Positions 24,895 to 35,991 of a stretch of DNA of 64,000 nucleotides are shown here, piece after piece. Each line of letters opens with the position of its first letter. The stretch's first letter is position 1. The DNA lies in the NCBI RefSeq assembly GCF_026262505.1, contig NC_067204.1:15270522-15334521 (forward strand). The letters run 5' to 3'. The stretch comes from Trichomonas vaginalis G3. Its lineage: Eukaryota > Parabasalia > Trichomonadida > Trichomonadidae. The notes below the pieces were generated by a model. It was not told the origin of the DNA, ran no database searches, and worked only from the letters and a program-made list of their open reading frames with translations. A program made the translations under genes and the position numbers.

Positions 24895-27800
24895 ATGAAC
24901 AAAAATGGAACAGCTAAAATGAATGATAATCAAATAAGAGCCGAAGGTAGAAGGTTATTTAAACGCTTCTATAACATTCCTGATGGTGTTAATCCTAAAA
25001 CTCGTAGAAGTTATTTAAATGAAGCCATAGATGCATATGAAGGATTTGACATTTCATCAGAAAGTGAGAGGTTAGCAAGAATGTTAAACGTTAATATTGA
25101 TTTTTATTATTGTGACCCTCAACCAGAAGACGTAGACATTAACAAGGTAGACTTTCCATTAGTGGAATCAATAATGATAGATCCAGAATTTGAAACAGTA
25201 AATATTTTATTAACACAGAGTCCATGTGGAAAACTTCACGCTGACAGAATTACAGACGTTGAAGCACTCACAGGATATAAAGTTTGCCCCTTTTGCAAAG
25301 AAGAAGTATATTCTATCCGTGATGATCCAGAAAGGAAAAACCAAAGAAGATTTTTAAAACATTGTGAGAAATGTAAAGAAAATAATGGAAGATTAATTCA
25401 AGACGTTCAATTGCAAAACACACAACAACCATATGCACCACATATCACGAAACAGAAGATATATCAATGGCTATTAGCACATAATTTGCAGGAATATTAT
25501 AAACCAACAAGATATTATATTACTTTTGACTTCGAAACATTAGAGACTAAAGAAGAACTTCAACTTTCTGAATGTGCAACTTTGAACGCTTACTTAAAAC
25601 CATTTATGGTATCATCAACTGTCAAAATAAAGCCGCAAAGCGGCGAGGTCGTAGACCGTGATAAAACATTTACGAGGAATTTTTGCTTAACATCAAGTGA
25701 TTCGTTCATCTCTGATTGGATTGAATTTTTATTTTCAACCTGTTCATTAGTTGCTAAATCAAATATTGAACAATATGAAGAATTAATGAATACATTAAAT
25801 GAGAAACAAAAGGAAGCAATGAAAGAGCTTTTAGATGAAGAATTTAATAAAGTGAATATCATTGGTTTTAATTCGGGAAAGTTTGATTTAAATTTAATTC
25901 TTCGTGATTTAAATACTGCAAAATGGAAGATAAAATCAATGCTGGGTTCTTCTTCTCAATTTAAGCAAGTCATAGTAAAGAAAACAAACTGTCCATATGA
26001 ATTAAGATTTATTGACATCAGAAATTATATAGCGGGTGGAACATTAGACCAATTCACTCAAGATTTCGGAAACAATAAATCACGTGTTAAATCCTTTTTC
26101 CCTTATCAATTCATCACATGGGAGAATTACGAAGATGAATTATATAAAAAGGAACCATTCACTCAAGAATTGATTGATATAAGAAAGGATTAAAACATGT
26201 CATTCAAGATTCATTTTATTCAAATATATCTCAATGATGCTAAAAATTTTGAGAATAGATTAGAATATTTTATTCATTATTGCAATAAAGACGTTGAAAT
26301 TATGATTGACCCAATTGATAAAATATAGAAACATTTGTTTATAAAATTGACATGCTTCATAATCTTTCTTTATCATCGAATGCATCAATGATTCGTTACG
26401 CGTTAGCATATAAGAACTTCAATCCTAACGAAACATATCCAGAAGAAGAAAATGTGGAATCAAGTTTTGAATTAACAAAAAAGTATTGGAAATATAAAAT
26501 TGAATCATATAAGAAACAAGATGAAAAAAGCAGAAAGGGATACTAAAAATAATGTTTCAATGGATGATTTTCAATACTATCACGATTTAATCCTTTCATC
26601 TAAATGCAAAATGTGTGGTAAAGCGTTTACATATGTAATAAACCAACATTGGATAGAATCGATAATGAAAAACCACATACCAAAGAAAATTGTCAGTTAA
26701 TGTGTTGTTATTGCAATGTCGTAAAATCAAATAAAGATGAAGATGTTCAACGTTTAAGAATCAATTTAAGAAATTATGCATTAAAAAATAATTTACCAAT
26801 GACTTTAGATTCAGTTGAAGCTTATCACATTCTCCGTAATGGAATTACTGGTGGTCTATCAAATGTTCAACATCGTGTTAATCTTAAAGGAATCACGCAC
26901 ATTAATAAACTTTCATATAATCCAGAAACTAAAACTGTATCAAATGAGGACACCACCAACATTATGACTCATTTCGTTGGAGTTGACTTTAATTCATTAT
27001 ATCCTTCATCATTTTCATCTAATCCTCATGATTTCATTCAATATACTGACCATAAAATGTATATGCCGGGAAGATTGAATGGTGTTATCATTTGTGATAC
27101 AGCAACAAAGAAAGCAAAAGCACTGGGAATAATTAAGAAGAAAAATACTTTATTCGTGGCTGAAGTAAAGGGTCACATTGATGAAAAATACATTAATGAT
27201 TACATAAACTTTTTACCGATAATAAGAAACTTAGATATTATCACAGATGAAAAAACAATTGGCAGTTTTATGTATAATTACATGAAATCAAACAATCTAC
27301 CAGTTGACCAGAAACAGAGAAAATTAACTCAGTTAGCATCAACACACAACCAATATCAACCATTTTCTTCTTATTATCTATGGTATCTAATAGACAGATT
27401 TCATTTTATCATTGATGACATTCAATCAATTTTAACATTTACTAAAAACACTTGTTTTAATGAATTTGCGAACGAATTTATGAACGAAAGACAAAAGGCT
27501 GAATTAGAAGGAAATAAAGGAAAAAGTTTATTTTGCAAGATTTCACTTAATGGATCATATGGTTACGATGCAATGAATACACAAAATTACACAAAGACTA
27601 AAATAATGAATGCACAGAAGGCACGCGTTGCATGTATGTCAAATAAGTTTAAAAACATAAGAGAAATAGGTGAGGATACATATCAAGTGATGCTTAAAGA
27701 TAGATTTTATAGATGTGATACATGTTTACAAGAGGCATTCTTCACTTTAGATAATGCTAAATACTGGTATTTGGTTTTCATTTATGATTTTATGTATAAA

Positions 27801-28362
27801 TGCATGGATGTTAATCGTTTTCATTTCATTGAAGGTGATACTGATTCATCTTATTGGGCAATCGCTGGCGACCCAAATCTTCCTAACACTCAAGCATTTC
27901 AAGCAATTGTTACTGATAAACAATTTTATGATAAAAACATTTTCAAATTCGCACCATTTGATTTCTTCTGTTTTGATGAGAAATTTAAACCTAAATTAAA
28001 GAATAAAGCTGAAGAAAAAGCACATGAGAAGAAGTTATTGGGTTTAGCAATTGAGAAACAAGGTGATAACATGGTTGCTTTATGTCCTAAGTGTTATACA
28101 TCATTCAACGGTTCAATTGATGGAAGTGATTTTAAAAAGATTGCACAAAAAATGAAAGGTGTTAGTTTACGACAAAATAAACAATTAACACCTAAAAATT
28201 ATTTGGATATAATAAATGATAAATTATTTTGATGGTCAGAATATTAATTTACAACTTAAAAATGGGTCAATGACTCGCTTAACAATTGGTAAGACTGCAT
28301 TAACAGGAGCACACACTAAGGCTGTATGTTGTGAAAATGGATGTTGTATGCCATTTATTTAA
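24895..28362 (+). pseudogene. Maverick protein-primed B-family DNA polymerase, broken
   Basis: Replicase of the element. Visible in the separate open parts: a CxxC/HCxxC zinc-like region (VCPFCKEEV, HCEKCKE); exonuclease motif I ITFDFETLE and motif II IIGFNSGKFDLN; an HNH-like Cys/His module (CKMCGKAF, LMCCYCNVVK); polymerase motif A VGVDFNSLYPSSF, motif B KISLNGSYGYD and motif C EGDTDSSYW. Order and spacing are those of phi29-type PolB used by Polintons. Several breaks. It lies 80 bp after the 378-aa gene and upstream of the integrase. Confidence 0.9.
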
Positions 28363-28726
28363 AATTTATTTTATTTTTAATAAATGCCACAGAAGAGACA
28401 AAAGGAACCGTTAATGATGGTTTTGATACTATGATTCAAAGAGGTGGGCACCCTTAAAACATTGATTTTATTTTTATATAAATGGATAACGTACATTTAA
28501 AAATTTTAATTGATGATTTAGTACTTAATCAAAATTTTCTTGATTATTATGATTAAAATCATATCTCCAAAAATATAATAAATATAACGGGTGATGATAT
28601 GGAATATTATTATCCATATTATAAAAATGAAATTTTGAAATATCATATAAAATAATTTCTGAAATTAAAGACAAAATTAAAAATAATGAATATTCAAAGG
28701 GAAAAACTAAATCACAACTTAAACAG
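28363..28726 (+). other. Maverick spacer with short peptide-like frames
   Basis: AT-rich. Short frames such as MDNVHLKILIDDLVLNQNFL (28482 on) and an acidic Tyr-rich stretch (DDMEYYYPYYKNEILKYH) look coding-like but are very short; likely the remains of one or two small genes. Nothing recognisable. Confidence 0.3.
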
Positions 28727-29986
28727 TTGAAAGATTTCAAAAATAAAGTATTAACAGAAGAAGATATTGATGAATTATATAAATTATATAATCCTGAGCC
28801 GCAAAAGCCAAAGGAACAAAACGCCCAGGTTCTTCAGACCATAAATGAAGCACAAGCTTTAATTTATGATTCATTAGTTAAACCATATTCAGCCCGACTT
28901 TTAAATGAAGATCAACTTTTGGAATTCATCCTTCAACATAAACTCGAAGCAGGAAAGTATATCAAACCTTTATATACAGCATATTTAAAACAAATGAATA
29001 GAATACATCCAGAATTAATGAAGGAAGGAATGAAATCCAAAATCAAAGCAGATAAAATTAAACCACTTGCAATACCAAAATCTCCAACGACAGTACCGCC
29101 TCCTCCTCCTTCAGTTAATCCTTCATCATTCACTTTATTATATCCATTTCAAACATTAAAGAAGCAAAAAGATTTTAAAAAGGGTTTCAAGATATTAAAT
29201 AAACCAATTGACCCGAAAATTCAACCGTTAAAGGAAAAATTTAGTCGCCCTTCATTTGCACCATATCCATATTCATACGAAATCGATCATCTGGAATATT
29301 CAAAAGGAAACGTTACTTATTTATTTGCCATTAACATTAACACTAGATATTTATATTGCATTCCAGTGAAAGGGAAAACAGAACAGGAAACAAGAAGAGC
29401 TATTCAATACTTACTAGATCATGAAAGAGTAGATAATATCAGGGGTGATGGTGATAAAGGATTTCAGGCAGCTATGACTCATTATTTCCCACAAATTAAT
29501 TTTTTCTTTTCATCCTCTCCATATACGTTTCATAATAAAATAGTTGATGCGGTAATGAGAACTCTTAGAGATGCGTTAGGGGTTAACGGTCAGATATACT
29601 GGGATGGAAATCATGACTCCATCATACAGCAGTTAGTATATTATTACAATAATACATGGCATAGAACTATAAACATGAAACCAGTGAAAATGAAAAATGA
29701 TATTTCAAAAGAATGGGAATATATTAGAAAGCAAATGGAAAGGTTGAATGATGTTAAACGTGAACAAATTAATTCGGGGCTCATGAATTTTAAACAAGGG
29801 GATAAAGTTTTGATTCATCTCGATTATGGAAAAACTGATAAATCAATGACAAAAAGAAGACGAAGATTTGACACAATAGCTGAATTTGTTAGATATATTA
29901 ACGGTAATGTATTAGTTGAAGTTGACAATAAATTAATAGAAATTCCGATTTATTTTATTACTCCATTATATTTAAATAATATTTAA
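28727..29986 (+). CDS. Maverick retroviral-type integrase (c-integrase), 419 aa
   Basis: Inserts the element with a 5-6-bp target duplication. The frame looks whole, though its true start may lie slightly upstream. A helical N-terminal region with a Pro-rich linker (TVPPPPPSV) precedes the RNase-H-like core: SYEIDHLEY (first Asp), NIRGDGDKGFQA (second Asp) and the FHNKIVDAVMRTLRDALG helix that carries the third acidic position in trichomonad Mavericks. A C-terminal SH3-like DNA-binding region follows (QGDKVLIHLDYG ... VLVEVDNKLIEIP). It ends 20 bp before the next small gene. Confident as to family. Confidence 0.9.
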   Translation: MKDFKNKVLTEEDIDELYKLYNPEPQKPKEQNAQVLQTINEAQALIYDSLVKPYSARLLNEDQLLEFILQHKLEAGKYIKPLYTAYLKQMNRIHPELMKEGMKSKIKADKIKPLAIPKSPTTVPPPPPSVNPSSFTLLYPFQTLKKQKDFKKGFKILNKPIDPKIQPLKEKFSRPSFAPYPYSYEIDHLEYSKGNVTYLFAININTRYLYCIPVKGKTEQETRRAIQYLLDHERVDNIRGDGDKGFQAAMTHYFPQINFFFSSSPYTFHNKIVDAVMRTLRDALGVNGQIYWDGNHDSIIQQLVYYYNNTWHRTINMKPVKMKNDISKEWEYIRKQMERLNDVKREQINSGLMNFKQGDKVLIHLDYGKTDKSMTKRRRRFDTIAEFVRYINGNVLVEVDNKLIEIPIYFITPLYLNNI

Positions 29987-30006
29987 TTTTTTTTATTTCG
30001 TAAGAA

Positions 30007-30279
30007 ATGAGTGACAACAAAGCAGCCAAGAGTCCAGACAATGAATATAAAAAGAAACTAAACAGAATTAAATCAAAAATATGCTATTACAAAAAGAAGC
30101 CGCAATGCGGTGGGGTTGAAAACGATAAAGAGAGGAAAGAAATAATCGAAAAATTAGAAACTTACCGTTCAATCCTTAAACTGAGTGAAGCAAAAATAAA
30201 AGAATTTAATAGAATAAATAAATTGATTGGAAGAGATGAATTTAATAAAGATGAATTTTTAAACTCAATCCAAATTTAA
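30007..30279 (+). CDS. Maverick small basic helical protein (90 aa)
   Basis: Complete frame from ATG 30007 (MSDNKAAKSPDNEYKKKLNR). Lys-rich with a Cys-containing YYKKKPQCGG turn and a helical C-terminal half (ERKEIIEKLETYRSILKLSE). Possibly DNA-binding. Its 3' end overlaps by 4 bases the end of the convergent 54-aa gene. Confidence 0.5.
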   Translation: MSDNKAAKSPDNEYKKKLNRIKSKICYYKKKPQCGGVENDKERKEIIEKLETYRSILKLSEAKIKEFNRINKLIGRDEFNKDEFLNSIQI

Positions 30280-30440
30280 TTTTTATTTTTCTTTGACAAC
30301 ATCTCTCTTTCCATCATTACTGCATAACCACATTTTCTCAGTTTTAGTGGTTTGTTATTTTTAGCAAGTTCTCGCATCATTTTTATCGTTTCCTCCCTTG
30401 TTATGATTCGTGGTAAATTTTGAGCTTGTGGGGTATCCAT
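30276..30440 (-). CDS. Maverick small basic protein (54 aa)
   Basis: Complete minus-strand frame from ATG 30440 to TAA 30276, too short for most callers. MDTPQAQNLPRIITREETIK followed by a basic helical part (KPLKLRKCGYAVMMEREM). Convergent with the 90-aa gene, overlapping 4 bases. Unknown function; a small virion or regulatory peptide. Confidence 0.45.
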   Translation of the reverse strand: MDTPQAQNLPRIITREETIKMMRELAKNNKPLKLRKCGYAVMMEREMLSKKNKN

Positions 30441-30689
30441 TTATGATAAAAATAAAAATTTAAATTATGCCGTTCTAAAGTTTGTGACAACATGACATTT
30501 TGACAACAGTCCCGGAAATGATTTGTCATGACTTCATCGTAATGAGTGTAAATGACCCAAAAATAACGTAAACATTAACGATAAAATATATTTCTGCAGT
30601 TCATCCATTACTTCATTACCTTATTAATTACAGACATAAAATATATTTAGTTCATTCGGTAAGCCTAAACCCTTTGGGTCAAGTGTGTT
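30441..30689. other. Maverick B intergenic stretch with a segment shared with the virus-like element
   Basis: No gene seen. Positions 30531-30566 read ACTTCATCGTAATGAGTGTA followed by AATGACCCAAAAATAA, almost the same as 47800-47835 in a terminal region of the virus-like element and partly as 7510-7535. Function unknown. Confidence 0.5.
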
Positions 30690-32105
30690 TATTGAACTCG
30701 GTACCATGCAAATACAGTCATAAATGGAGGCATATAATCTTCACCCGAGCCTGTTGGATTTGTTGTGAAAGTGTGTGAATGATTTCCTGTGGTTCCACAG
30801 AAAATACCTGCGCTTGAATCTACTGGGTCGCTTGAAATATCATATCTATCCATTCCTGTCTATCCGAACCTGCTGCAAGATTTCTATAACTCTTTTTGTT
30901 ATTGAATGTGAATGATTACCTGTTTGTGTTTGTAGTTCCTGTATGAGTGTGCGGTGGAAGGTTTGCTTCTTTAATTTTCTTCGAACCTCCTGTTTGCTTT
31001 GAATATCTAGACAGTATAAGAATTTATCTACAATCTGCTTCCACGTACCGAACCCAGAACTGTTGCCGGATTTGTTGAGTTCATTGACGTATAAATAGAA
31101 CCAATGGGGTAAATCATCTCAAGAATTGTATTTAATCCATTATGAATATTGAATTTATTAATATTGAATATTGGTGAGTATTTAAAACTGGTCTTGTTAT
31201 CAATATTAACGTATTATTTTTGAAAATTGCTTTTCTAACATCTTGAAATTTTTGTGATTTCAGACCAATTTTTCTTCCATCACTACCGATATTTACTAAA
31301 TTCACCACATCCTAAAAGCAATGAAATACCCATCAATATAAAATAAATTTGTAAATCTATAATTTCGAGTAAATTTTGGAGTGAATGAATAAACCAATTC
31401 CCAATTGATAAATCCTGTGATAAATAAATATGTCTGTTATAAACTTACAGGATATGAATAGACCATTTCACCTGAAACGAGAACATAAACATTTGATCCA
31501 TAACATAAAGCTTCAATGTCTCCATCAGCTTGAAAAATTTGTTCAAATTGACTTGTGGTATTGAAGATGATCTATAAATTTTATCATTTTGTAGGATAAA
31601 ATACATGTTGTTTTAATGTAATACCACTTACTTGTATAATCAATTTCCAAATCTGATGACATCAATACTAAACATATAATAATTTAATCCCCATCCTCAC
31701 TAATGAAAATTTGATTGACTTCATAAATTAGTACCCATTTATTATTAACGCATCTAATAGGATTATTTGAATATTTAAATTTAGCATCTTGATTTAAATT
31801 ACATTTGAACCATTGGATACAATCGAATGAATAACAAGGGTAAAAATCATCTCCAACCGTTATCATTCCCATAAATTTACCGTTATTATATTCAACATAT
31901 AAAATTATTGGATTAATGATTGGCTCTCGTGTATCAGGATTTAAAATAGATGGAGTAAATGATTCATAGTTTTTAAAATCATTTGTTTTAAAATAATAAA
32001 GCACTCCAGCTGTATAAAATAAATACATGGTCACTCCATCGAAACATATCCATTCAAAAGAATCTATATCAAAGGTTTTATCTGATGATTTCATAAAATT
32101 TAAAA
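30690..32105 (-). pseudogene. Maverick fibre-like protein, collar type C-terminus, broken
   Basis: Minus-strand coding remains. The 3' end reads GTTGNHSHTFTTNPTGSGED then PPFMTVFAWYR, the pattern of phage tail-collar fibre ends (repeated HSHT histidines, Gly-rich turns, final 'PPY-x-V/F-x-WYR'). Upstream an open 136-codon part (31684-32094, MKSSDKTFDIDSFEWICFDG) is beta-rich with repeated aromatic turns, like a sialidase or propeller-type receptor-binding domain. Likely host-attachment fibre. Several breaks. Confidence 0.5.
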
Positions 32106-32735
32106 TGGTGGAGTAAAATAGACCTCTGATTGTTTTATTTCTTCATTAACAAATGATATATTAGCTTTCTTATTTAACTCACTATCCACATATTCCTTAT
32201 CTTGCTTTCTTATTTAACTCATCGTTAACATATTCCGTATCCGCTTTAAGGTCTAAAACATCCTGAAACCCATCCTGTATCGGCTTTAGTTTTTAAAATC
32301 TTTGATGTCCATTCATGATACCATTCAACCCTTTCTTTAATTTCATTATCTTTTTCATCAACAAACCAAATTTGCCTTCTTCATTAACTCACTATCCACG
32401 TATTCCTTATCTACCTTCTTCATTATGTCATTTAGGAAACCTTCTATGAATTCCTCATTTAAATTAAATCTTCCAATCTTCAAAACTTTAGGAAATGCAT
32501 TTAATGCGTAATATCTCTGTTCTTCTGGTGGAATTGATGTTATATCATCCGTTATTCCTTTAATTTTTGAATTCATAAATAAAATTTCTTTTATATTTGA
32601 TATCACTGCACCACCTTTGCAAACGAATTCGAAACGGTCATTTTTCAATACTATCTCCAAATCTCCATATTTTCAACCTTTGCGTTTGTTCTGCCGTCTT
32701 TGAATTATATGCATATATGGCGTATGTAATGGTCT
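32106..32735 (-). pseudogene. Maverick fibre stalk region with repeated EYVxxEL units, broken
   Basis: Minus-strand remains containing repeated short units (DKEYVDSELMKKAN at 32358-32415; similar copies near 32170-32240, giving ADTEYVNDELNKKA). Such units form trimeric coiled stalks in fibre proteins and echo the KEYVIEK/ADKEY repeats of the virus-like element at 10.4-10.5 kb. The open part 32358-32660 (100 codons) has a beta-rich head. A few breaks. Confidence 0.45.
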
Positions 32736-32814
32736 GAGGGACCTGGGTGCTTTGCGCCTTAAGTTGCTGTGGTTGCTGTTGTTTAATCATTTATTATGAT
32801 TTAAAAATAAATAT

Positions 32815-33168
32815 TTAATCCGTTATCTCATCGGCTATTTTCTCTATTTGAAATTGCCATAATATTTCATTCATGAATTCTAAATCACAATCAAATAGGT
32901 CAGTTATTCTAAATTTAATATTTGATAAATCTTTTGAATGAAGAATAAATGAATTCCCAGATAATTGAAACGGATATGATAAAGAAAATGTGTTTAAGTT
33001 GATGGATAAAATGTTTTGTATTGATGGGTAAGAGTTAGGGTCTAATGTTTGATGTGAAAATCTCATTGGGGTATTAACTTTATCACATTTGATTAAAATG
33101 AAATTGGAACCAGTGTCAGAATACAAAACATCCCCAACATCTTTTTCAAAATTTAATATCCCCAACAA
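32815..33168 (-). CDS. Maverick protein of unknown role (117 aa)
   Basis: Open frame with Met at 33168 (MLGILNFEKDVGDVLYSDTG), beta-rich with FILIKCDK and SLSYPFQLS stretches, ending in a helical acidic tail (QIEKIADEITD). Similar in style to the next upstream gene; both could be minor structural or fibre-base proteins. Not recognised. The start may be upstream. Confidence 0.4.
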   Translation of the reverse strand: MLGILNFEKDVGDVLYSDTGSNFILIKCDKVNTPMRFSHQTLDPNSYPSIQNILSINLNTFSLSYPFQLSGNSFILHSKDLSNIKFRITDLFDCDLEFMNEILWQFQIEKIADEITD

Positions 33169-33200
33169 TGAACGAAGATGAGGAGTACAAAATTTAATTT

Positions 33201-33524
33201 TCAGCGGAATTTAATAAGGTTATTTATTTCATCAAGTTCAAAAAGTTTATCGGGTTTTGATTTAAAACTTTCTTCATACCATACGATAAATGATTCATTT
33301 AAATAACTTAAAATCGTGTTAATATCCCATTTCGCTATCACATTATTTATATACATATCATACGTTTTTTCATGGTCATCTTTAATAAATGATATATAAT
33401 CTGAAGGGTCTAAAAGAATGGGATTAAATTTACCACTCACAGAAACGAGAGTAACATTATAAATTCCGCTAACTGTTAAATTTAATTCACAGTTATTATT
33501 CGAAATAATATTGATAATTGACAT
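33201..33524 (-). CDS. Maverick protein of unknown role (107 aa)
   Basis: Complete minus-strand frame from ATG 33524 (MSIINIISNNNCELNLTVSG). A beta-rich N-terminal half (TVSGIYNVTLVSVSGKFNPI) with immunoglobulin-like spacing, helical C-terminal half. Divergent from the gene at 33567 with 42 bp between, implying a shared promoter region. Not recognised. Confidence 0.45.
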   Translation of the reverse strand: MSIINIISNNNCELNLTVSGIYNVTLVSVSGKFNPILLDPSDYISFIKDDHEKTYDMYINNVIAKWDINTILSYLNESFIVWYEESFKSKPDKLFELDEINNLIKFR

Positions 33525-33566
33525 TTTTTATTACGATTAAAAATATGGTAAAGCGTTATTTTCCCA

Positions 33567-33956
33567 GTGATAAATAAAACTAGAATAAGATTACCTCAAG
33601 AATTCATAAATTCAACGAATAAGAAATTCATTCATGTTATAAATTTTAGTGTTTTCAGAAAATATGAGTCAGTGTCATATTCATCAACAGGTTATATTTC
33701 ACTTCATTCAAATTTAGTTCAATCAAACCCATATAATGACCATTTCATAAGATTTTCAGATGGTATTAAAAATGTAATTGATAGATTAAAATATGAACAG
33801 ATTGACAATATCGAATTTTTGGAATTTTGGTTTAAATATCCCGATGGAAAAAAGATTGAAGTTAAAGATAAAGCTGATACTATAACAAAAACAATTACAA
33901 TGACCGATCCAGATAGTGGGGAACAAAAAGAAATAAAACAAACGATAAACTGGTGA
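33567..33956 (+). CDS. Maverick protein of unknown role (129 aa)
   Basis: Plus-strand frame starting at an ATA/ATG region (first residues INKTRIRLPQEF), beta-rich with repeated YSSTGYISLHS-type stretches and a charged end (TDPDSGEQKEIKQTINW). Divergent from 33524. The exact start is uncertain. Possibly a beta-sandwich minor capsid protein; not recognised. Confidence 0.4.
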   Translation: MINKTRIRLPQEFINSTNKKFIHVINFSVFRKYESVSYSSTGYISLHSNLVQSNPYNDHFIRFSDGIKNVIDRLKYEQIDNIEFLEFWFKYPDGKKIEVKDKADTITKTITMTDPDSGEQKEIKQTINW

Positions 33957-33959
33957 AAG

Positions 33960-34735
33960 GTCAATTATTATTGATTATGATTCAAAGGATTATTATTCGA
34001 TAATGTTAATGCTTGAATATTAAATAGTCTTAACAAAGAATTTTTCAAGTGATATTTTATATTCATCAACTATTTTTATTATAAATATCATTATATGTTA
34101 AATGAAGTTCAGTTGTTGTTCCATTCTTTGATATCTTAATTGTGCTAATATCCTTTATAGGATTTATTTTTTGCAACTATTCCGCAGCATGAAACCTCAT
34201 CATCTATGAAAAATTGAATCTTAACGTCTTGAATCTTGAACATCACAAAAAATGGCGATAATGTGAATTAATGATTCATAAGGTAAAATAATTAAACCTG
34301 ATTATCAATTAAATTTATTATTGAATCATAATTATCAGTTATTATATCACGGTAAATTTTCATTAATTCAGAATTAATGTCTATTTTATATGGGTTCTCG
34401 ATGTTTGATGAAAGAAGTGGGGGGTATGTTGGATAAGTGGGAATTTCAACGGGTTCTTTACCGGGTTCAGATAAAATGATTGGGTCTCCATTCTCATGGT
34501 TTTTTTCATTCTCCTCATTCTTCGGTAAGTCACGAGTTAATAAATTTGGTTGAGTTGCTGACTTGTTAATTCGGGGCTAACATTAACTTTAACATTTTGA
34601 ATAATTCGTGATTTATCATCATTTACGTTATAACAACCGTAATCTCTGCTTTTGCGTTTAGTGGTTCTTTTGACTAGTGAAACGTCTTCTCATTTATAAT
34701 CAAATAAAAAAATATATTTAAACTTTTATTTTGCT
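33960..34735 (-). pseudogene. Maverick coding remains, mainly minus strand
   Basis: Short open pieces only. One (about 34290-34560, minus) reads IDINSELMKIYRDIITDNYD with an acidic Pro-rich part before it (PGKEPVEIPTYPTYPPLLSS). Probably one small gene with a few breaks. Nothing recognisable. Confidence 0.3.
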
Positions 34736-35618
34736 GGAAGTTTTGAATCTATTATTCCCTGTATTTGTTCTTGAAGTTGATTTTTAGCTGTTTCATTGTA
34801 ATTAAGGACTAATATATTCATTAATTGCATTCTTATAATCATCTGATTTCTCAAATTTTCTTTTATTGATTCCTTAACTAAATCATAAGTTAAACCTCGT
34901 TGCTGATATAATGGTTTCTTAATTAAATCTTTGAATGCTTGAGATAAAGCACCTGATGCAATTCTTGCTACTATAATTGGTTGGAATTGATGTTTAAGTT
35001 CATCTTTAACATTTGCGAAAACTGGATCGAATAAAGCAACTTTAAAGAATTTCTTAGCTGAAATTTCAGGTCTAATATTTGCATATTGACCATCAAACTG
35101 GTTAGAATATCGTGTAATCCATCCGGTCCCTCTTCAATAGCATTTAATTCTTCATTGAAATAAGAATATGGATTATGACGGTATGAATTAATTGGACCAT
35201 TTTCACCTTCTCCAATGTATTGTTTAACAGCTTTTCCATTTTCATCAAATTGCATAGGATAACGTTCATTATATGCTTTACGTTTAGGATAATCAGATAT
35301 AGTTAATTTATAACCATTTATGACTTTAATATTACCTTGACCATCAGTAACGAAAACTTCATTTATACCATCAGGTTTTCCATTTGGACCCGTAATGTCT
35401 GCTTCGTGTGCTTCCCAATTTGGACCTTGACGTTTGGCATATGCTTGAGCTTCTGGTAATGTTAAAACGTTTCTCATTTGTTTAACATCTTTTGAAGACC
35501 AGCAACAATATGAACTAATTCTTTCATTCCATCAGGAACTTTCATAGTTCTATTATATGCACCCTTTTTGTTTGTCCCTTGTTTTAATGGAACCTGTAGA
35601 AGATTTGCCATTTCTGTC
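34736..35618 (-). pseudogene. Maverick conserved-looking gene near 35 kb, broken
   Basis: Minus-strand coding remains from an ATG near 35618 ([20 protein letters not shown]) to about 34736. The best piece (34971-35477) contains EADITGPNGKPDGINEVFVT and NGYKLTISDYPKRKAYNERY, Gly/Asn/Tyr-rich with many turns. Strong compositional conservation suggests a structural protein. Not recognised. A few breaks. Confidence 0.4.
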
Positions 35619-35660
35619 ATGTTTAATTATAAATAAAAAATAAAAATTAATTATAAAAAG

Positions 35661-35756
35661 TTAATCAAATTTAACACTTCCTTTATTTAAATCAACTATT
35701 ATTTTTCCATGTTCACCTAATTGCTGATATTGTGTGTAAAGTTCATTAATGCTCAT
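35661..35756 (-). CDS. Very short Maverick frame (31 aa)
   Basis: MSINELYTQYQQLGEHGKII then VDLNKGSVKFD, stop at 35661. It may be a real small peptide or the start of a longer gene. Too short to judge. Confidence 0.25.
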   Translation of the reverse strand: MSINELYTQYQQLGEHGKIIVDLNKGSVKFD

Positions 35757-35966
35757 TGGTAAATTCACTTGATTTTCAAGCTTTGACTTTTTACATTTTG
35801 AACTTGTTGTTCTGCGTAATTGAATCTGCTGAAAGAAGTATGAGGGTCTGTATGACTTTGTACCTTCTCCATAGTTATATCTGTCAAACTTACCGTGCCA
35901 TGGACTCTTTCATAAGTTCGGCAATGAAATCGTCTATCGGACTAATCCGGGGAAAGTACAATGTCA

Positions 35967-35991
35967 NNNNNNNNNNNNNNNNNNNNNNNNN
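35967..35991. other. Assembly gap (25 N) joining Maverick B to virus-like element fragment
   Basis: 25 N between Maverick B and an inverted piece of the virus-like element. The open frame on the right runs into it. The neighbourhood across the gap should not be taken as proven. Confidence 0.99.

Larger units (their letters stand above)
22560..35966 (+). mobile_element. Maverick/Polinton element B, left end to assembly gap (fossil)
   Basis: Starts AGTAGTATATGATGCGGGTT at 22560, the inverted equivalent of element A's end. Content, left to right: small genes, a 378-aa gene, PolB with exonuclease and polymerase motifs, retroviral-type integrase, small basic genes, a minus-strand fibre block, several small structural-like genes, and a partly preserved unknown gene near 35 kb. 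The packaging ATPase, protease and capsid genes expected of the family are not seen and may lie in or beyond the gap at 35967. The copy is broken, with roughly fifteen or more breaks, mostly in PolB and the fibre region. Older or less constrained than element A's visible part. Confidence 0.85.
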
